Source: Cryobacterium sp. SO1 (lineage in GTDB: Bacteria; Actinomycetota; Actinomycetes; Actinomycetales; Microbacteriaceae). Taken from it: DNA of 64,000 nucleotides. The stretch's first letter is position 1; each line of letters opens with the position of its first letter. A model generated the notes under the pieces. It was not told the origin of the DNA and did not search any database. It saw nothing but the letters and a program-made list of their open reading frames with translations. The DNA lies in contig NZ_CP067394.1 of the NCBI RefSeq assembly GCF_004210215.2, positions 372,001-436,000 of the forward strand, in the 5' to 3' direction. Of the stretch, positions 51,853 through 60,067 are shown piece after piece. The position numbers and the translations under genes are program-made.

Positions 51853-53052
51853 TCAAGTCTTGATGGGGGTTTTGTTTTCGTAGAGCGTGCCATCGCGGAG
51901 CATGGCGTAGAGCACGTCACAGCGTCGGCGGGCGAGGGCTATGAGGGCTTGGTTATGGCGTTTACCTTGGGCGATCTTGCGGTCGTAGTAGGTGCGTGAG
52001 ACGGGGTCGCTGAGGGCCGCGAAGGCGGAGAGGAACAGCGTGCGTTTGAGGACTTTGTTGCCACGCCGTGAGGGGTGCTCGCCTCGGATGGATGATCCGG
52101 AGCGTCTGGTGACCGGCGCCAGGCCGGCGTAGGAAGCGAGGTGGCCGGCGGTGGCGAACTCCTTGCCGGAGATCTCGGTGATGACACGGGCGGCGGTCCT
52201 CACACCGACCCCGGGCATGCTCGTGATGATCGGTTCCAGTGGGTTGGCGTCGACGAGCTCGGCGACCTCGACGGCAATTTCGGTGCGTTGGCGGTGGAGC
52301 GTGCTGAGCTGCTCGGCGAGGCGCGGCAGCACGGCGCGTGTGGCGTGGGTGCCACCAACGATGACGGTCTGCTCGGAGAGCGCCTGGAAGATTTCCTCTG
52401 CTAAGCGGCGGCCCATCCGTGGCGCGAGCTTGATGAGGCGGTTGCCGACCCGGACCCTCCCGGCGGCCGTCAGTGCTGTCGGTGTCGGGTATTTCTGGAG
52501 GAGATCCAGGACGGCCGGGTGGTCGAGGTGCGGGCCCAGTACCCGCTCCAACGCTGGGTGGATCTGCATCAGCAGCCCCCGGATCCGGTTGCTGGTGGCG
52601 GTCATCTGGCCGACGATGTCATCGTCGAATCCGCACAGCATCGATAGTTCAGCGATCTGCTCGTCTTCAAGGCGCAGCGGGCGCAGAGCGTGCGGGAGGG
52701 TGCGGGCAGCTTCGGCGATGATGGCCGCGTCGCGGGCATCCGTCTTTGCCTCACCGGGGTGCAAGTCGGCGATTCGACGCATAGCCAGCCCGGGCAAATA
52801 GGCCACGAGGATGCCTTCGGCATAAGCGACGGCGACGGGCAGAGCGCCGACTGTTTCGGGCTGGTCGACGACTAGGAGGACCTGCCCGCGGACCTTGAGT
52901 TTCTGGATCACGGCGCGCAGTCTTGCCTCGTCATTGGGGAGCGCTTTGTCATAGAGGCGTTTCCCAGAGCGGTCCAGAGCGACCGCGTGATGTTCGCTTT
53001 TTCCAACGTCAACACCGATGAACACGTCGACGCTGTCGTAATTCTCAATCAT
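51853..53052 (-). CDS. IS110-family transposase (DEDD recombinase)
   Basis: About 399 aa. The RuvC-like N-terminal domain has Asp15 in FIGVDVGKSEHHAVAL and the aspartates of AKTDARDAAIIAEAART. The C-terminal Tnp domain has PGVGVRTAARVITEISG and the serine-containing SGSSIRGEHPSRRGNKVLKR. No frame damage is seen. Starts at 53052 (MIENYDSVDVF), 53070 or 53100 are possible; 53052 has GGGAA a few bases upstream. IS110 recombinases work with a bridge RNA made from the non-coding end of the element. Confidence 0.93.
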   Translation of the reverse strand: MIENYDSVDVFIGVDVGKSEHHAVALDRSGKRLYDKALPNDEARLRAVIQKLKVRGQVLLVVDQPETVGALPVAVAYAEGILVAYLPGLAMRRIADLHPGEAKTDARDAAIIAEAARTLPHALRPLRLEDEQIAELSMLCGFDDDIVGQMTATSNRIRGLLMQIHPALERVLGPHLDHPAVLDLLQKYPTPTALTAAGRVRVGNRLIKLAPRMGRRLAEEIFQALSEQTVIVGGTHATRAVLPRLAEQLSTLHRQRTEIAVEVAELVDANPLEPIITSMPGVGVRTAARVITEISGKEFATAGHLASYAGLAPVTRRSGSSIRGEHPSRRGNKVLKRTLFLSAFAALSDPVSRTYYDRKIAQGKRHNQALIALARRRCDVLYAMLRDGTLYENKTPIKT

Positions 53053-53070
53053 GAGTTTCCCGTCAGCCAT

Positions 53071-53284
53071 GCGGATTAGTTGGCCTGTCCACGGCATCAA
53101 GTCTCGGCATCCACGTTACGTTCGACCCAGAAACGAGTTCCAGTCGAGCCCCTATTAGCGATCACCCAATGCCAGTCAGGCCCGGTGACAACACCCCCCG
53201 GATCATTAACGACTGGGGGCAACAACCATGCCGGGCCTAACAGGCCAACACCCTTCAGAAGCAAGCTTCAAGGGCTACTTACAA
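53071..53284 (-). ncRNA. Candidate bridge-RNA region of the IS110 element
   Basis: This is the only long non-coding part of the element and lies upstream of the transposase, where IS110-group bridge RNAs are encoded. It contains CTTGAAGCTTGCTTC-type small hairpin potential at the outer end and a long interrupted stem AGGCCCGG...CCGGGCCT enclosing CCCCCC...GGGGGC, which would leave internal loops as in bridge RNAs. RNA ends and loops are not determined. Confidence 0.45.
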
Positions 53285-53513
53285 GGTAACGGGGGTGGAG
53301 GTCGTCGTCCTGGACGACAGCGGCGAGAGCCCGCCCGAAGCGCTGGCTGACCTGGCCCGCACTCTCGCCGACGTGCTCGACTCCGTCGACTCCGGCAAGG
53401 TCACGGTTCGAGTCCTGCCGCCCGGCCGCCCGGATCTCGCAACCCTCGTGATCGAGTCTGGCTCCCCGCGCCTCCTGGCCGTCGCCGCCGACGGCACTCT
53501 GCGCCGCGCCTGA

Positions 53514-53794
53514 CCATCGCACCCCGAATCAGAGTGTCAGCGCTCCATGCATCCACACGCTCCGCGCAAAGGATGCTCGCCCGGAGCTCGATGGAGTGCC
53601 GTTGTGGGCGGAGCCGTCCTGGCCAACGGGCAAGCGGTCACCGACATTGATTCGTCCCTCGTGCGGGCCACGCCGACAGGCCAGATGTCGCGCGATGGAA
53701 ATCGACCGGTGATTGCGGCGACGTAATCGTATGACACCATAAAGGGGGGCGCAGGTATTCGGCCTCCACATGCACGTCAATGAAAGGCTCCTGA
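53514..53794. other. Leader region of the exopolysaccharide locus
   Basis: 281 bp between the kinase remnant and the Wzz/BY-kinase gene. It should hold the promoter of the long polysaccharide operon. The stretch around 53720-53745 (GTAATCGTATGACACCATAA) is the AT-richest part and a likely promoter site, but I see no clear -35/-10 pair. Short open frames here show no coding character. Confidence 0.5.
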
Positions 53795-55216
53795 GTGGAA
53801 CTTCGCGACTACATTCGAATCCTGCGCAAAGGTTGGGTGGTTATCGTCTTGTTGACCCTGGTCGGAGTCGGTGCCGCCGCCGCATACTCGCTCACTCTGA
53901 CCCCTCGCTACAGCGCGACAGCGAAGGTGTTCGTCTCCACCCAGGGAGCGGGGACCACCAGCGAACTCCAGCAGGGCAGCACGTTCACCGTGCAGCGGGT
54001 GAAGACCTACTCCAGCTTGGTGTCCACACCGATCGTGCTCCTGCCGGTGATCGAGACCCTTGGGCTGGGCATCACGAGCGATCAGCTCGCGGGTAGGGTC
54101 ACCGCTTCGGCACCTCTGGACACTTCGATCATCACCATCAACGTCTCCGATACGGATCCGGCGCGAGCGGCTGAAACCGCGAACGCCGTCTCGGCGAGCC
54201 TCGCAGCGGTGGTGGAGGAAATCGAGTCCCCCGACGCCGTCGACGCTCTGTCCCCGGTCAAACTCACCCCCGCGCAGGAGGCCACCGTTCCGGCGAGGCC
54301 GATGAGCCCGAACGTGCCCCTGAATATCGTGCTCGGTACCATTCTCGGCCTGGCCCTGGGACTGACCGTGGCCGTGCTCCGCGAAACGCTGGAGACCCGC
54401 ATCCGCAACGAGCGCGACGTCGAAGGAGTCACCGACGTCCCGATCCTGGGGGGCATCGTGTTCGACCCCCGCGCCCATGACCGGCCTCTTATCGTGCACT
54501 CCGACCCACGCAGCCCCCGTGCCGAATCGTTCCGCACGCTGCGCACCAATTTACAGTTCCTCGACGTGGGTCGGGCGGACCGCAGCTTCGTGGTTACGTC
54601 GTCCATCGAGAGTGAGGGCAAGAGCACCACCGGCGCTAACCTGGCCATCGCTTTGGCGGATGCCGGCTCGCGCGTTCTCCTTGTCGATGCCGACCTGCGC
54701 CGGCCCACGGTTGCCGAGTACATGGGTGTTGAGGGTGCTGTCGGGCTCACCGACCTGCTCATCGACCGCGCGGAGCTCGAAGACCTGATCCAGCCGTGGG
54801 GCAAGGGCGAGCTGTTCGTCCTCCCGGCAGGGCAGATCCCGCCGAACCCCAGCGAGCTGCTCGGCTCGGCTCGCATGAACCACTTCATCGGTGAGTTCAA
54901 CAAGATGTTCGATGTGGTCATCTACGACACCCCGCCGCTTCTTCCCGTCACCGACGCCGCCATCCTGGCCAAGAGCGTCGGAGGCACGATCGTCGTGGTC
55001 GCCGCTGGACGTACTCATAAGAACCAGCTCCAGGGCGCCCTCAGCGCGCTCCGCAATGTGGGTGCGCCGGTCTCCGGACTGGTGCTCACCATGGTGCCGA
55101 CGAAGGGACCGGACGCCTACGGGTACGGCCGCTACGGCCACGGCTACGGATATGGCAACGGAACCGAGGTGGCCGAAGTTTCGACGCCCGCACCGGCACC
55201 GAAGGTGAGCGTGTGA
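53795..55216 (+). CDS. Polysaccharide co-polymerase/bacterial tyrosine kinase (Wzz-BY-kinase fusion)
   Basis: 473 aa. The Wzz domain is flanked by two membrane helices (about 14-32 and 172-192). The cytoplasmic BY-kinase follows: Walker A SSIESEGKSTTGANLA (about 268-283), Walker A' LLVDADLRRPT and Walker B VVIYDTPP (about 374). The C-terminus has a tyrosine/glycine cluster (YGYGRYGHGYGYGNG) that is the usual autophosphorylation tail. Such proteins set chain length and export of exopolysaccharide by cycling phosphorylation with a low-molecular-weight phosphatase, which is encoded next with a GTGA overlap. GTG start at 53795. Confidence 0.95.
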   Translation: MELRDYIRILRKGWVVIVLLTLVGVGAAAAYSLTLTPRYSATAKVFVSTQGAGTTSELQQGSTFTVQRVKTYSSLVSTPIVLLPVIETLGLGITSDQLAGRVTASAPLDTSIITINVSDTDPARAAETANAVSASLAAVVEEIESPDAVDALSPVKLTPAQEATVPARPMSPNVPLNIVLGTILGLALGLTVAVLRETLETRIRNERDVEGVTDVPILGGIVFDPRAHDRPLIVHSDPRSPRAESFRTLRTNLQFLDVGRADRSFVVTSSIESEGKSTTGANLAIALADAGSRVLLVDADLRRPTVAEYMGVEGAVGLTDLLIDRAELEDLIQPWGKGELFVLPAGQIPPNPSELLGSARMNHFIGEFNKMFDVVIYDTPPLLPVTDAAILAKSVGGTIVVVAAGRTHKNQLQGALSALRNVGAPVSGLVLTMVPTKGPDAYGYGRYGHGYGYGNGTEVAEVSTPAPAPKVSV

Positions 55217-55887
55217 AGACCACCAGGGTGGGGGGGCTGAGCGTGGCACCGAACGACACTCCGACACCGTTCACTGTGCTGGTCGTGTGCACAGGAAACA
55301 TCTGCCGGTCTCCTCTGGCGGAGCAACTCCTGCGAGCGCGCCTGGGAGAGCTGGGCGTATCGGTCAAGGTCCACAGCGCAGGCAGCCGCGCCATGGCCGG
55401 TGACGCCATGACCCCGGAAGCGGCACATGTCTCCCGTCGGTACGGGGGAGCGGGCGACGGCCACGTGGCCCGTCAGCTCACCGCATCGCTCATTTCCGAG
55501 GCGGATCTTGTGCTTACGGCCACCCGCGAGCACCGCAGTGCCGTTGCCGCCCTGTATCCGCGTGCCGTGCGGTACAGCTTCACCCTCACCCAGCTGGCCC
55601 GACTTGTCGCGCCCATGGTCTCGTCGCAACAGGTGTCGGGCGGATCGGCTGCCGATGGCGAGTCTGGCCGCCCGGACCCGGCAGGTACAGCCCGCATCCT
55701 GCGCGCCCTCGTCGCCGAGGTCGCCGCAACCCGGGGGTTCTCGCCGCCCCCCCAGCGGCCCGCCGATGACGACATCGACGACCCATACCGCCGAGCCATG
55801 GGCGTGTACGACAGCGTCGGCTTGATTGTCAACCGTGCCGTGACGACGATCTCGGGTGCGTTCGGGTCGGCGGCGCAGTTAATCTAG
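55213..55887 (+). CDS. Low-molecular-weight protein tyrosine phosphatase
   Basis: 224 aa. The P-loop CTGNICRSP has nucleophile Cys26 and Arg32 (CX5R). The general-acid aspartate is probably in DDDIDDPYRRAMGVY near the C-terminus. It is longer than classic enzymes (about 150-190 aa) because of an insert around 140-175 (SSQQVSGGSAADGESGRPDP). It should dephosphorylate the tyrosine tail of the preceding kinase. GTG at 55213 overlaps the kinase stop; a GTG at 55243 (VAPNDTPTPF) is an alternative closer to the fold. Confidence 0.92.
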   Translation: MKTTRVGGLSVAPNDTPTPFTVLVVCTGNICRSPLAEQLLRARLGELGVSVKVHSAGSRAMAGDAMTPEAAHVSRRYGGAGDGHVARQLTASLISEADLVLTATREHRSAVAALYPRAVRYSFTLTQLARLVAPMVSSQQVSGGSAADGESGRPDPAGTARILRALVAEVAATRGFSPPPQRPADDDIDDPYRRAMGVYDSVGLIVNRAVTTISGAFGSAAQLI

Positions 55888-55909
55888 ACGTAACCCGAAT
55901 GGGGTACGT
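55888..55909 (+). terminator. Hairpin after the phosphatase gene
   Basis: ACGTAACCC and GGGGTACGT arms around GAAT, followed by TAAAA, directly after the phosphatase stop. It may attenuate transcription into the sugar transferase gene 230 bp further on. The gap to 56143 shows no other feature. Confidence 0.5.
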
Positions 55910-56143
55910 TAAAACGACGGTCGGTCTCCTGGAATGTGCGGGAGTGCAGCTGATCGCCCTGCCGGACAAAGCACTCGCCCACCCCGACAGGTTGTCTCCA
56001 GGTGCACACACCAGCGGAGACCTTGCCTGGCACTGTCGCCGCCGCTCAAGCCGCCGGCACTCCTGGGTCCGGCAAACGCTGGGGTGAAGCGATCACTGGA
56101 TGAGGGCGCGTCGGGTAATGACTCGGAGCGTCACGGGGGGAAT

Positions 56144-57628
56144 ATGAGTAAAACAGAGATGGTGGCCGGGCTCTCGGACCCGAAAACGCCGTCCGTTAAC
56201 CGCGACTGGCGCGACACGTATGCCGTTCGGCTCGCTGTGACCGACTGTCTCGTACTCGTGTGGGTCGTCTTCGGCGTGCAGATCGCCTGGTTCGGTGTCA
56301 CCGCGTCCGACGTTCAGTTCCGTGGCCGGTTCAACGAAGTCGCCGTGAGCTACACGGTCTTCTCAGTGTCGATAATCGCCGCGTGGATGCTGGTGCTGGG
56401 CATCTATGGAAGCCGCGGCTACCGGGTACTCGGCACCGGCCCCCAGGAGTACAAGCAGGTGACGAACGCCACCGTGCGACTCTTCGGCCTGGTCGCCATC
56501 ATCGCCTTCCTGTTCCACATCGACATCGCGCGCGGCTATATCCTGATCGCCTTCCCGCTTGGCCTCATAGTGCTGCTGCTTTCGCGCTGGATGTGGCGCC
56601 AGTGGCTGGGAGTTCAGCGCTTCGACGGGCGCTTCTCGTCGCGCGTGCTGTTGGTCGGCTCCGAAGCCACGGCGACCCACCTTGCCCGTGAACTGGCCAG
56701 ACAACCATCCGCGGGCTACTACGTCGTTGGCGCGTGCATCCTGAGCGGCCCTCTGGCGGAGCGCCTTCCCGGCACCGACATTCCCGTCTTCAGCGACATC
56801 GACAAGCTGCAGGCGGCGATGGCCGCTGTCAACGCGGACACCGTGGTCGTCACAAGCAGCGACGAACTGCCCCCTGCCCGGATGCGAGAACTCAGCTGGA
56901 GCCTGGAACCGGGTCGACAGCACCTGGTCGTAGCGCCGAGCCTCACCGACATTGGTGGCCCACGCATTCACACCAGGCCGGTGGCCGGACTTCCGCTCAT
57001 TCACGTGGAAACCCCTCGGTACGAGGGCATGAAGCTGTACACGAAGCGGGGGTTCGACCTGCTCGGCAGCGCAGCCTTGATCCTCTGCCTGTCGCCCTTC
57101 CTGGTCATCATTGCGATGGCGATTCGGTTCAGCACACCAGGGAAGGTGTTGTTCCGGCAGGAGAGGGTCGGCATCAACGGCCAGCCCTTCTACATGCTCA
57201 AGTTCCGTTCGATGGTCACGGATGCCGAAACACAGCTGGCCGGCCTTCAGGACCTCTCCGAGGGCAACGCCGTCATGTTCAAGATGAAGGACGATCCGCG
57301 CATTACTCCCATCGGCAAGTTCCTGCGCAGATTCAGCCTCGACGAATTGCCCCAGTTGTTCAACGTCTTCGGCGGCACCATGTCCCTCGTCGGCCCTCGC
57401 CCACCGCTTGAGAAGGAGGTGTCGAAGTATGAGAACCACGTGCACCGGCGGTTCCTGGTCAAACCCGGCATCACCGGCCTGTGGCAGGTCAGCGGCCGAT
57501 CCAACCTGTCATGGGAAGACACCGTGCGGCTCGACCTCTACTACGTCGAGAACTGGTCGATGACGGGCGATGTCGCCATCCTCTGGCGCACGGCGAAGGC
57601 CGTACTGGCGCGCGAGGGCGCGTATTAG
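56144..57628 (+). CDS. Polyprenyl-phosphate sugar-1-phosphate transferase (exopolysaccharide initiation)
   Basis: 494 aa, a WbaP/CpsE-like priming enzyme that moves a sugar 1-phosphate from a nucleotide sugar to undecaprenyl phosphate. Four N-terminal membrane helices (about 27-150), a CoA-binding-like middle domain (VLLVGSEATATHLARELA), a further helix (about 310) and the catalytic Bac_transf domain follow. Key blocks are FRQERVGINGQPFYMLKFRSM, RRFSLDELPQLFNVFGG, MSLVGPRPPLEKEV and VKPGITGLWQVSGRS. ATG at 56144 has a GGGGGG ribosome site. It starts the glycan assembly part of the locus. The exact sugar cannot be told. Confidence 0.95.
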   Translation: MSKTEMVAGLSDPKTPSVNRDWRDTYAVRLAVTDCLVLVWVVFGVQIAWFGVTASDVQFRGRFNEVAVSYTVFSVSIIAAWMLVLGIYGSRGYRVLGTGPQEYKQVTNATVRLFGLVAIIAFLFHIDIARGYILIAFPLGLIVLLLSRWMWRQWLGVQRFDGRFSSRVLLVGSEATATHLARELARQPSAGYYVVGACILSGPLAERLPGTDIPVFSDIDKLQAAMAAVNADTVVVTSSDELPPARMRELSWSLEPGRQHLVVAPSLTDIGGPRIHTRPVAGLPLIHVETPRYEGMKLYTKRGFDLLGSAALILCLSPFLVIIAMAIRFSTPGKVLFRQERVGINGQPFYMLKFRSMVTDAETQLAGLQDLSEGNAVMFKMKDDPRITPIGKFLRRFSLDELPQLFNVFGGTMSLVGPRPPLEKEVSKYENHVHRRFLVKPGITGLWQVSGRSNLSWEDTVRLDLYYVENWSMTGDVAILWRTAKAVLAREGAY

Positions 57629-57716
57629 CCGCGTCAGCCCCACGGGCCGATCATCCGCATCGGACGCTGGGGCCGACCTGACAGGCACTTCGAACCATGA
57701 ACAGGAGGGCCCGCCC

Positions 57717-58946
57717 GTGAGCACAGCTCGCCGATATCGCGTGGGCGGTCAATTCGCCTGGGTGTCCGGCGGTCGTATTTTGGCGGCCCTGATCCAGGCG
57801 ATCATCATGCTTGTGCTCGTTCGTGCGGTGGCGCCGGCAGAATTCGGCTTCTTCGCAGCGGTATACGGGGTGATGACGCTGGCGCAGACCTTCTTCGACT
57901 TCGGCCTGCCGACCCTCGTCATTCGCGAGCGCGCCAAACGGGCGAACCCCGCTATCGTGGCCGCCGCGCTGCGCCTGAACAACTCGCTCTCCCTCATCAT
58001 GGGGGTGTTGCTCATAGCCGTCACCGGGCTGCTCGGAGTCGTGGCCGACTCGCGGTTCTTCCTGTTGTTGCCCCTCGGCCTCTGGGCTGCGGCCGAGCGA
58101 AACGCGGATGCCTGGCTGGGCGTGGTCTTCGCCGACGGTGATGCCCGCATCAACACGGCCAACCTGGTAGCACGGCGGATGGGAAATCTGGCGTTGTTCA
58201 TCGGATTCACCCTGTGGACGCCGATCGACCCGGTCCTGGCCTTTGGCATATCCTCAGCCGCCGCAGCCTGCGCGTCCTGGGTGTTCGCCCACGTCGTCGT
58301 GGGCAGGCTGCTCGAGTCCACCGACCGCGTCGCCGCGCGCGTTTTGCTCCGGTTGTCCTGGCCCTACTGGATCAATTCTGTCGCCACTCAGGCGCGCAAC
58401 CTCGATGCCACGATCATCGGCTTTGTCGCCGGCACCGCGCAGGCCGGTTTTTATGCGGCGGCCGCTCGCCTGACCAGTCCACTGCGCATCCTGCCCACGT
58501 CGCTGGCCTCGGTGCTCCTGCCGGCTTCGTCTACCCGCAACTCGAGCACGATGCGCGGGCTTCTCAAGCTGGTCGCCATCGTCGTGGGCGGGCTCGGGCT
58601 CTTCTACCTGCTCCTCGGACTGGCCGTGCCGTATGTCGTGCCCATCGTGCTCGGCGAGGCGTACACGGGAGCCATCCTGGCCCTGCAGATCACAGCCGTG
58701 GGTCTGGTCTTTGCTGCCGCGGCGTCACTGCTCGGTTCTCTCCTGCAGGGAGTGGGCCTCAAGCACTTCGTCGCGGGCACCGCTGTGCTGACCACGCTCG
58801 TCTGCCTCATCGGCGTCGGAATCGGTGGGTTGATGTGGGGCGCCGCGGGCGCCGCGTGCGGCTTGGCCTTTTCCTACGTGGTACAGAGCGCCGTCCTGGT
58901 GACCCGCCTGACAACCTTCATCCTTCGAAAGGAGCCCAACCGATGA
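57717..58946 (+). CDS. Wzx-like polysaccharide flippase (MATE/MOP superfamily)
   Basis: 409 aa with about twelve transmembrane helices. The N-terminus FAWVSGGRILAALIQAIIML and the block VRAVAPAEFGFFAAVYGVMTLAQTFFDFGLPTLVIRE are typical of RfbX/Wzx lipopolysaccharide exporters, which flip lipid-linked repeat units. GTG at 57717 is preceded by AGGAGG at 57702-57707. The stop overlaps the next gene (ATGA). A Wzy-type polymerase is not visible in the window and may lie beyond the right edge. Confidence 0.92.
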   Translation: MSTARRYRVGGQFAWVSGGRILAALIQAIIMLVLVRAVAPAEFGFFAAVYGVMTLAQTFFDFGLPTLVIRERAKRANPAIVAAALRLNNSLSLIMGVLLIAVTGLLGVVADSRFFLLLPLGLWAAAERNADAWLGVVFADGDARINTANLVARRMGNLALFIGFTLWTPIDPVLAFGISSAAAACASWVFAHVVVGRLLESTDRVAARVLLRLSWPYWINSVATQARNLDATIIGFVAGTAQAGFYAAAARLTSPLRILPTSLASVLLPASSTRNSSTMRGLLKLVAIVVGGLGLFYLLLGLAVPYVVPIVLGEAYTGAILALQITAVGLVFAAAASLLGSLLQGVGLKHFVAGTAVLTTLVCLIGVGIGGLMWGAAGAACGLAFSYVVQSAVLVTRLTTFILRKEPNR

Positions 58947-60067
58947 GCTCATCAGCAACCCGGTCTTCCCCGCGGCCGCGCCGCACGGTGTTCTACAGTG
59001 TCGCCGCGCAGTGGGACAACCTCGGTGACATCGAAATACGAAACGCCGCGCTGGGATGGATCCGTGCCACGGACAGTGACGTCATCGCCTTCGCAGGCAC
59101 AATGCCGCCGGCCTACCTCGAGGCCTTCGACATCGACGAACGAGTCCGGTTCGTCACCAATCCCGTGCAGTATCAGGCTCTGCTCTGGCAATACCTCGTG
59201 CGCCGACGAGCGTCGATCGTCTTCGCTCCGGGACCCCAGGTATTCGGACCGAGCATAAGGGCGATCAGCAAATCGCTGATCAACCTGGCTAATGTCGCCG
59301 CGGTCAGGAGCTCAGGCGGTGCCGTGCTGGCGGTCGGGCGGTCTCTTCGTGGACATGGTCGTGTGGCCCGACGGGTTGAAGCCGCCGTCGTGGCGATGTT
59401 CCAGCTCTACGTCGTGCGGGACACCCGGTCGGCGCAGGTGCTGGGAGAAGAGCTGGCCGGTGCACCCGACCTCGCGTTCGCGCACACCTTCAGCGACGCT
59501 GCCACCGTTCGTGGCCGAACCAACGTCGTGATCTCCCTGCGCGGCGATCGCCCCATCGCGGTGGATGGCCTGAGGGTCGTCGTCGGCCACTTGCGGGACC
59601 GAGGGCTGACCCCGGTTCTGGTCACGCAGGTCAAGCGTGACGACGACCGGCATCGCGCCCTCGGCCGTGAACTCGACGTGCCCACCGTCTTGTGGGGGAA
59701 CCATTCGCATGCCGAGCAGCTCGAACGGGCCCGCATCGCGTATGCCCAGGCCGGCGCTGTGCTGAGCAACCGGCTGCACGCGCTCATCTTCGGAATTCAG
59801 CACGGCGCCGCACCGATTGCGGTGCTCGACCGCGGATCCGACAAACTGACGTCCACCCTGCGGCCGTGGGTGGATTTGCGCACCACCAGTCCCGACTTCG
59901 ATGGGCCCAGCGACGTGGACTGGGCGAACGCCGATATCGTGGGCCCCGCCGGAGCGGTCGAGGTTGAGGCCGAACAGGCCCGTCTTGCACTGGCCGGCAT
60001 CCAGCGGCAGTTTTCTCAGTTTCTCGGTGTCGTCGCAGTCGCCCCGGTTGCCGGGGTCCGGGCATGA
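58943..60067 (+). CDS. Polysaccharide pyruvyl transferase family protein, first
   Basis: 374 aa. The pattern FYSVAAQWDNLGDIEIRNAALGWIR at the start, FAPGPQVFGPS, YVVRDTRSAQVLGEELAGAPDLAF and the C-terminal SNRLHALIFGIQHGAAPIAV fit the PS_pyruv_trans fold (CsaB/WcaK). Members add a pyruvate ketal from PEP to a sugar, giving negative charge, though some act on other substrates. It overlaps its neighbours at both ends (ATGA), so it is firmly in the operon. It is quite different in sequence from the second pyruvyltransferase-like gene at 62318. Confidence 0.85.
   Translation: MSSSATRSSPRPRRTVFYSVAAQWDNLGDIEIRNAALGWIRATDSDVIAFAGTMPPAYLEAFDIDERVRFVTNPVQYQALLWQYLVRRRASIVFAPGPQVFGPSIRAISKSLINLANVAAVRSSGGAVLAVGRSLRGHGRVARRVEAAVVAMFQLYVVRDTRSAQVLGEELAGAPDLAFAHTFSDAATVRGRTNVVISLRGDRPIAVDGLRVVVGHLRDRGLTPVLVTQVKRDDDRHRALGRELDVPTVLWGNHSHAEQLERARIAYAQAGAVLSNRLHALIFGIQHGAAPIAVLDRGSDKLTSTLRPWVDLRTTSPDFDGPSDVDWANADIVGPAGAVEVEAEQARLALAGIQRQFSQFLGVVAVAPVAGVRA

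Larger units (their letters stand above)
51843..53284. mobile_element. IS110-family insertion sequence
   Basis: About 1.44 kb with one transposase gene on the minus strand, an almost absent non-coding end on the left (10 or so bp) and about 210-230 bp of non-coding DNA on the right, upstream of the transposase. No terminal inverted repeats are obvious, as usual for IS110. It splits the fused sensor kinase. Boundaries are placed where kinase-like coding sequence stops and resumes and are uncertain by about 10 bp. Confidence 0.85.
49570..53513 (+). pseudogene. Fused two-part sensor kinase, interrupted by an IS110-family element
   Basis: The coding sequence runs from the ATG at 49570 to about 51842 and resumes at about 53285-53513. 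First half: about six membrane helices, His245 in IDALVHDSVISTLLMAGLG, and a HATPase domain (GAVGEALRNSVASA, VSDDGAGFDPA, APGRGTEVVVAWAP). A repeat-rich linker (about 440-500) leads to a second membrane region and a domain like the protein at 46676 (RRVNALARPTLLRLAETH ... LVEASLRDAIRGRALFLEP ... RQRGVPL). The last 73 residues (VEVVVLDDSGESPPEALADL ... AADGTLRRA) lie beyond the element. The truncated frame continues about 52 codons into the element to 51999. Kinase motifs are intact, so partial activity is possible. Confidence 0.88.

Noticed and set aside
53529..53780. 83-codon minus-strand frame before the Wzz gene
   Set aside because: No ribosome site or family pattern; it covers the probable promoter of the polysaccharide locus.
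55899..56087. 62-codon frame between the phosphatase and sugar transferase genes
   Set aside because: Starts inside a hairpin, no ribosome site, no recognisable sequence.
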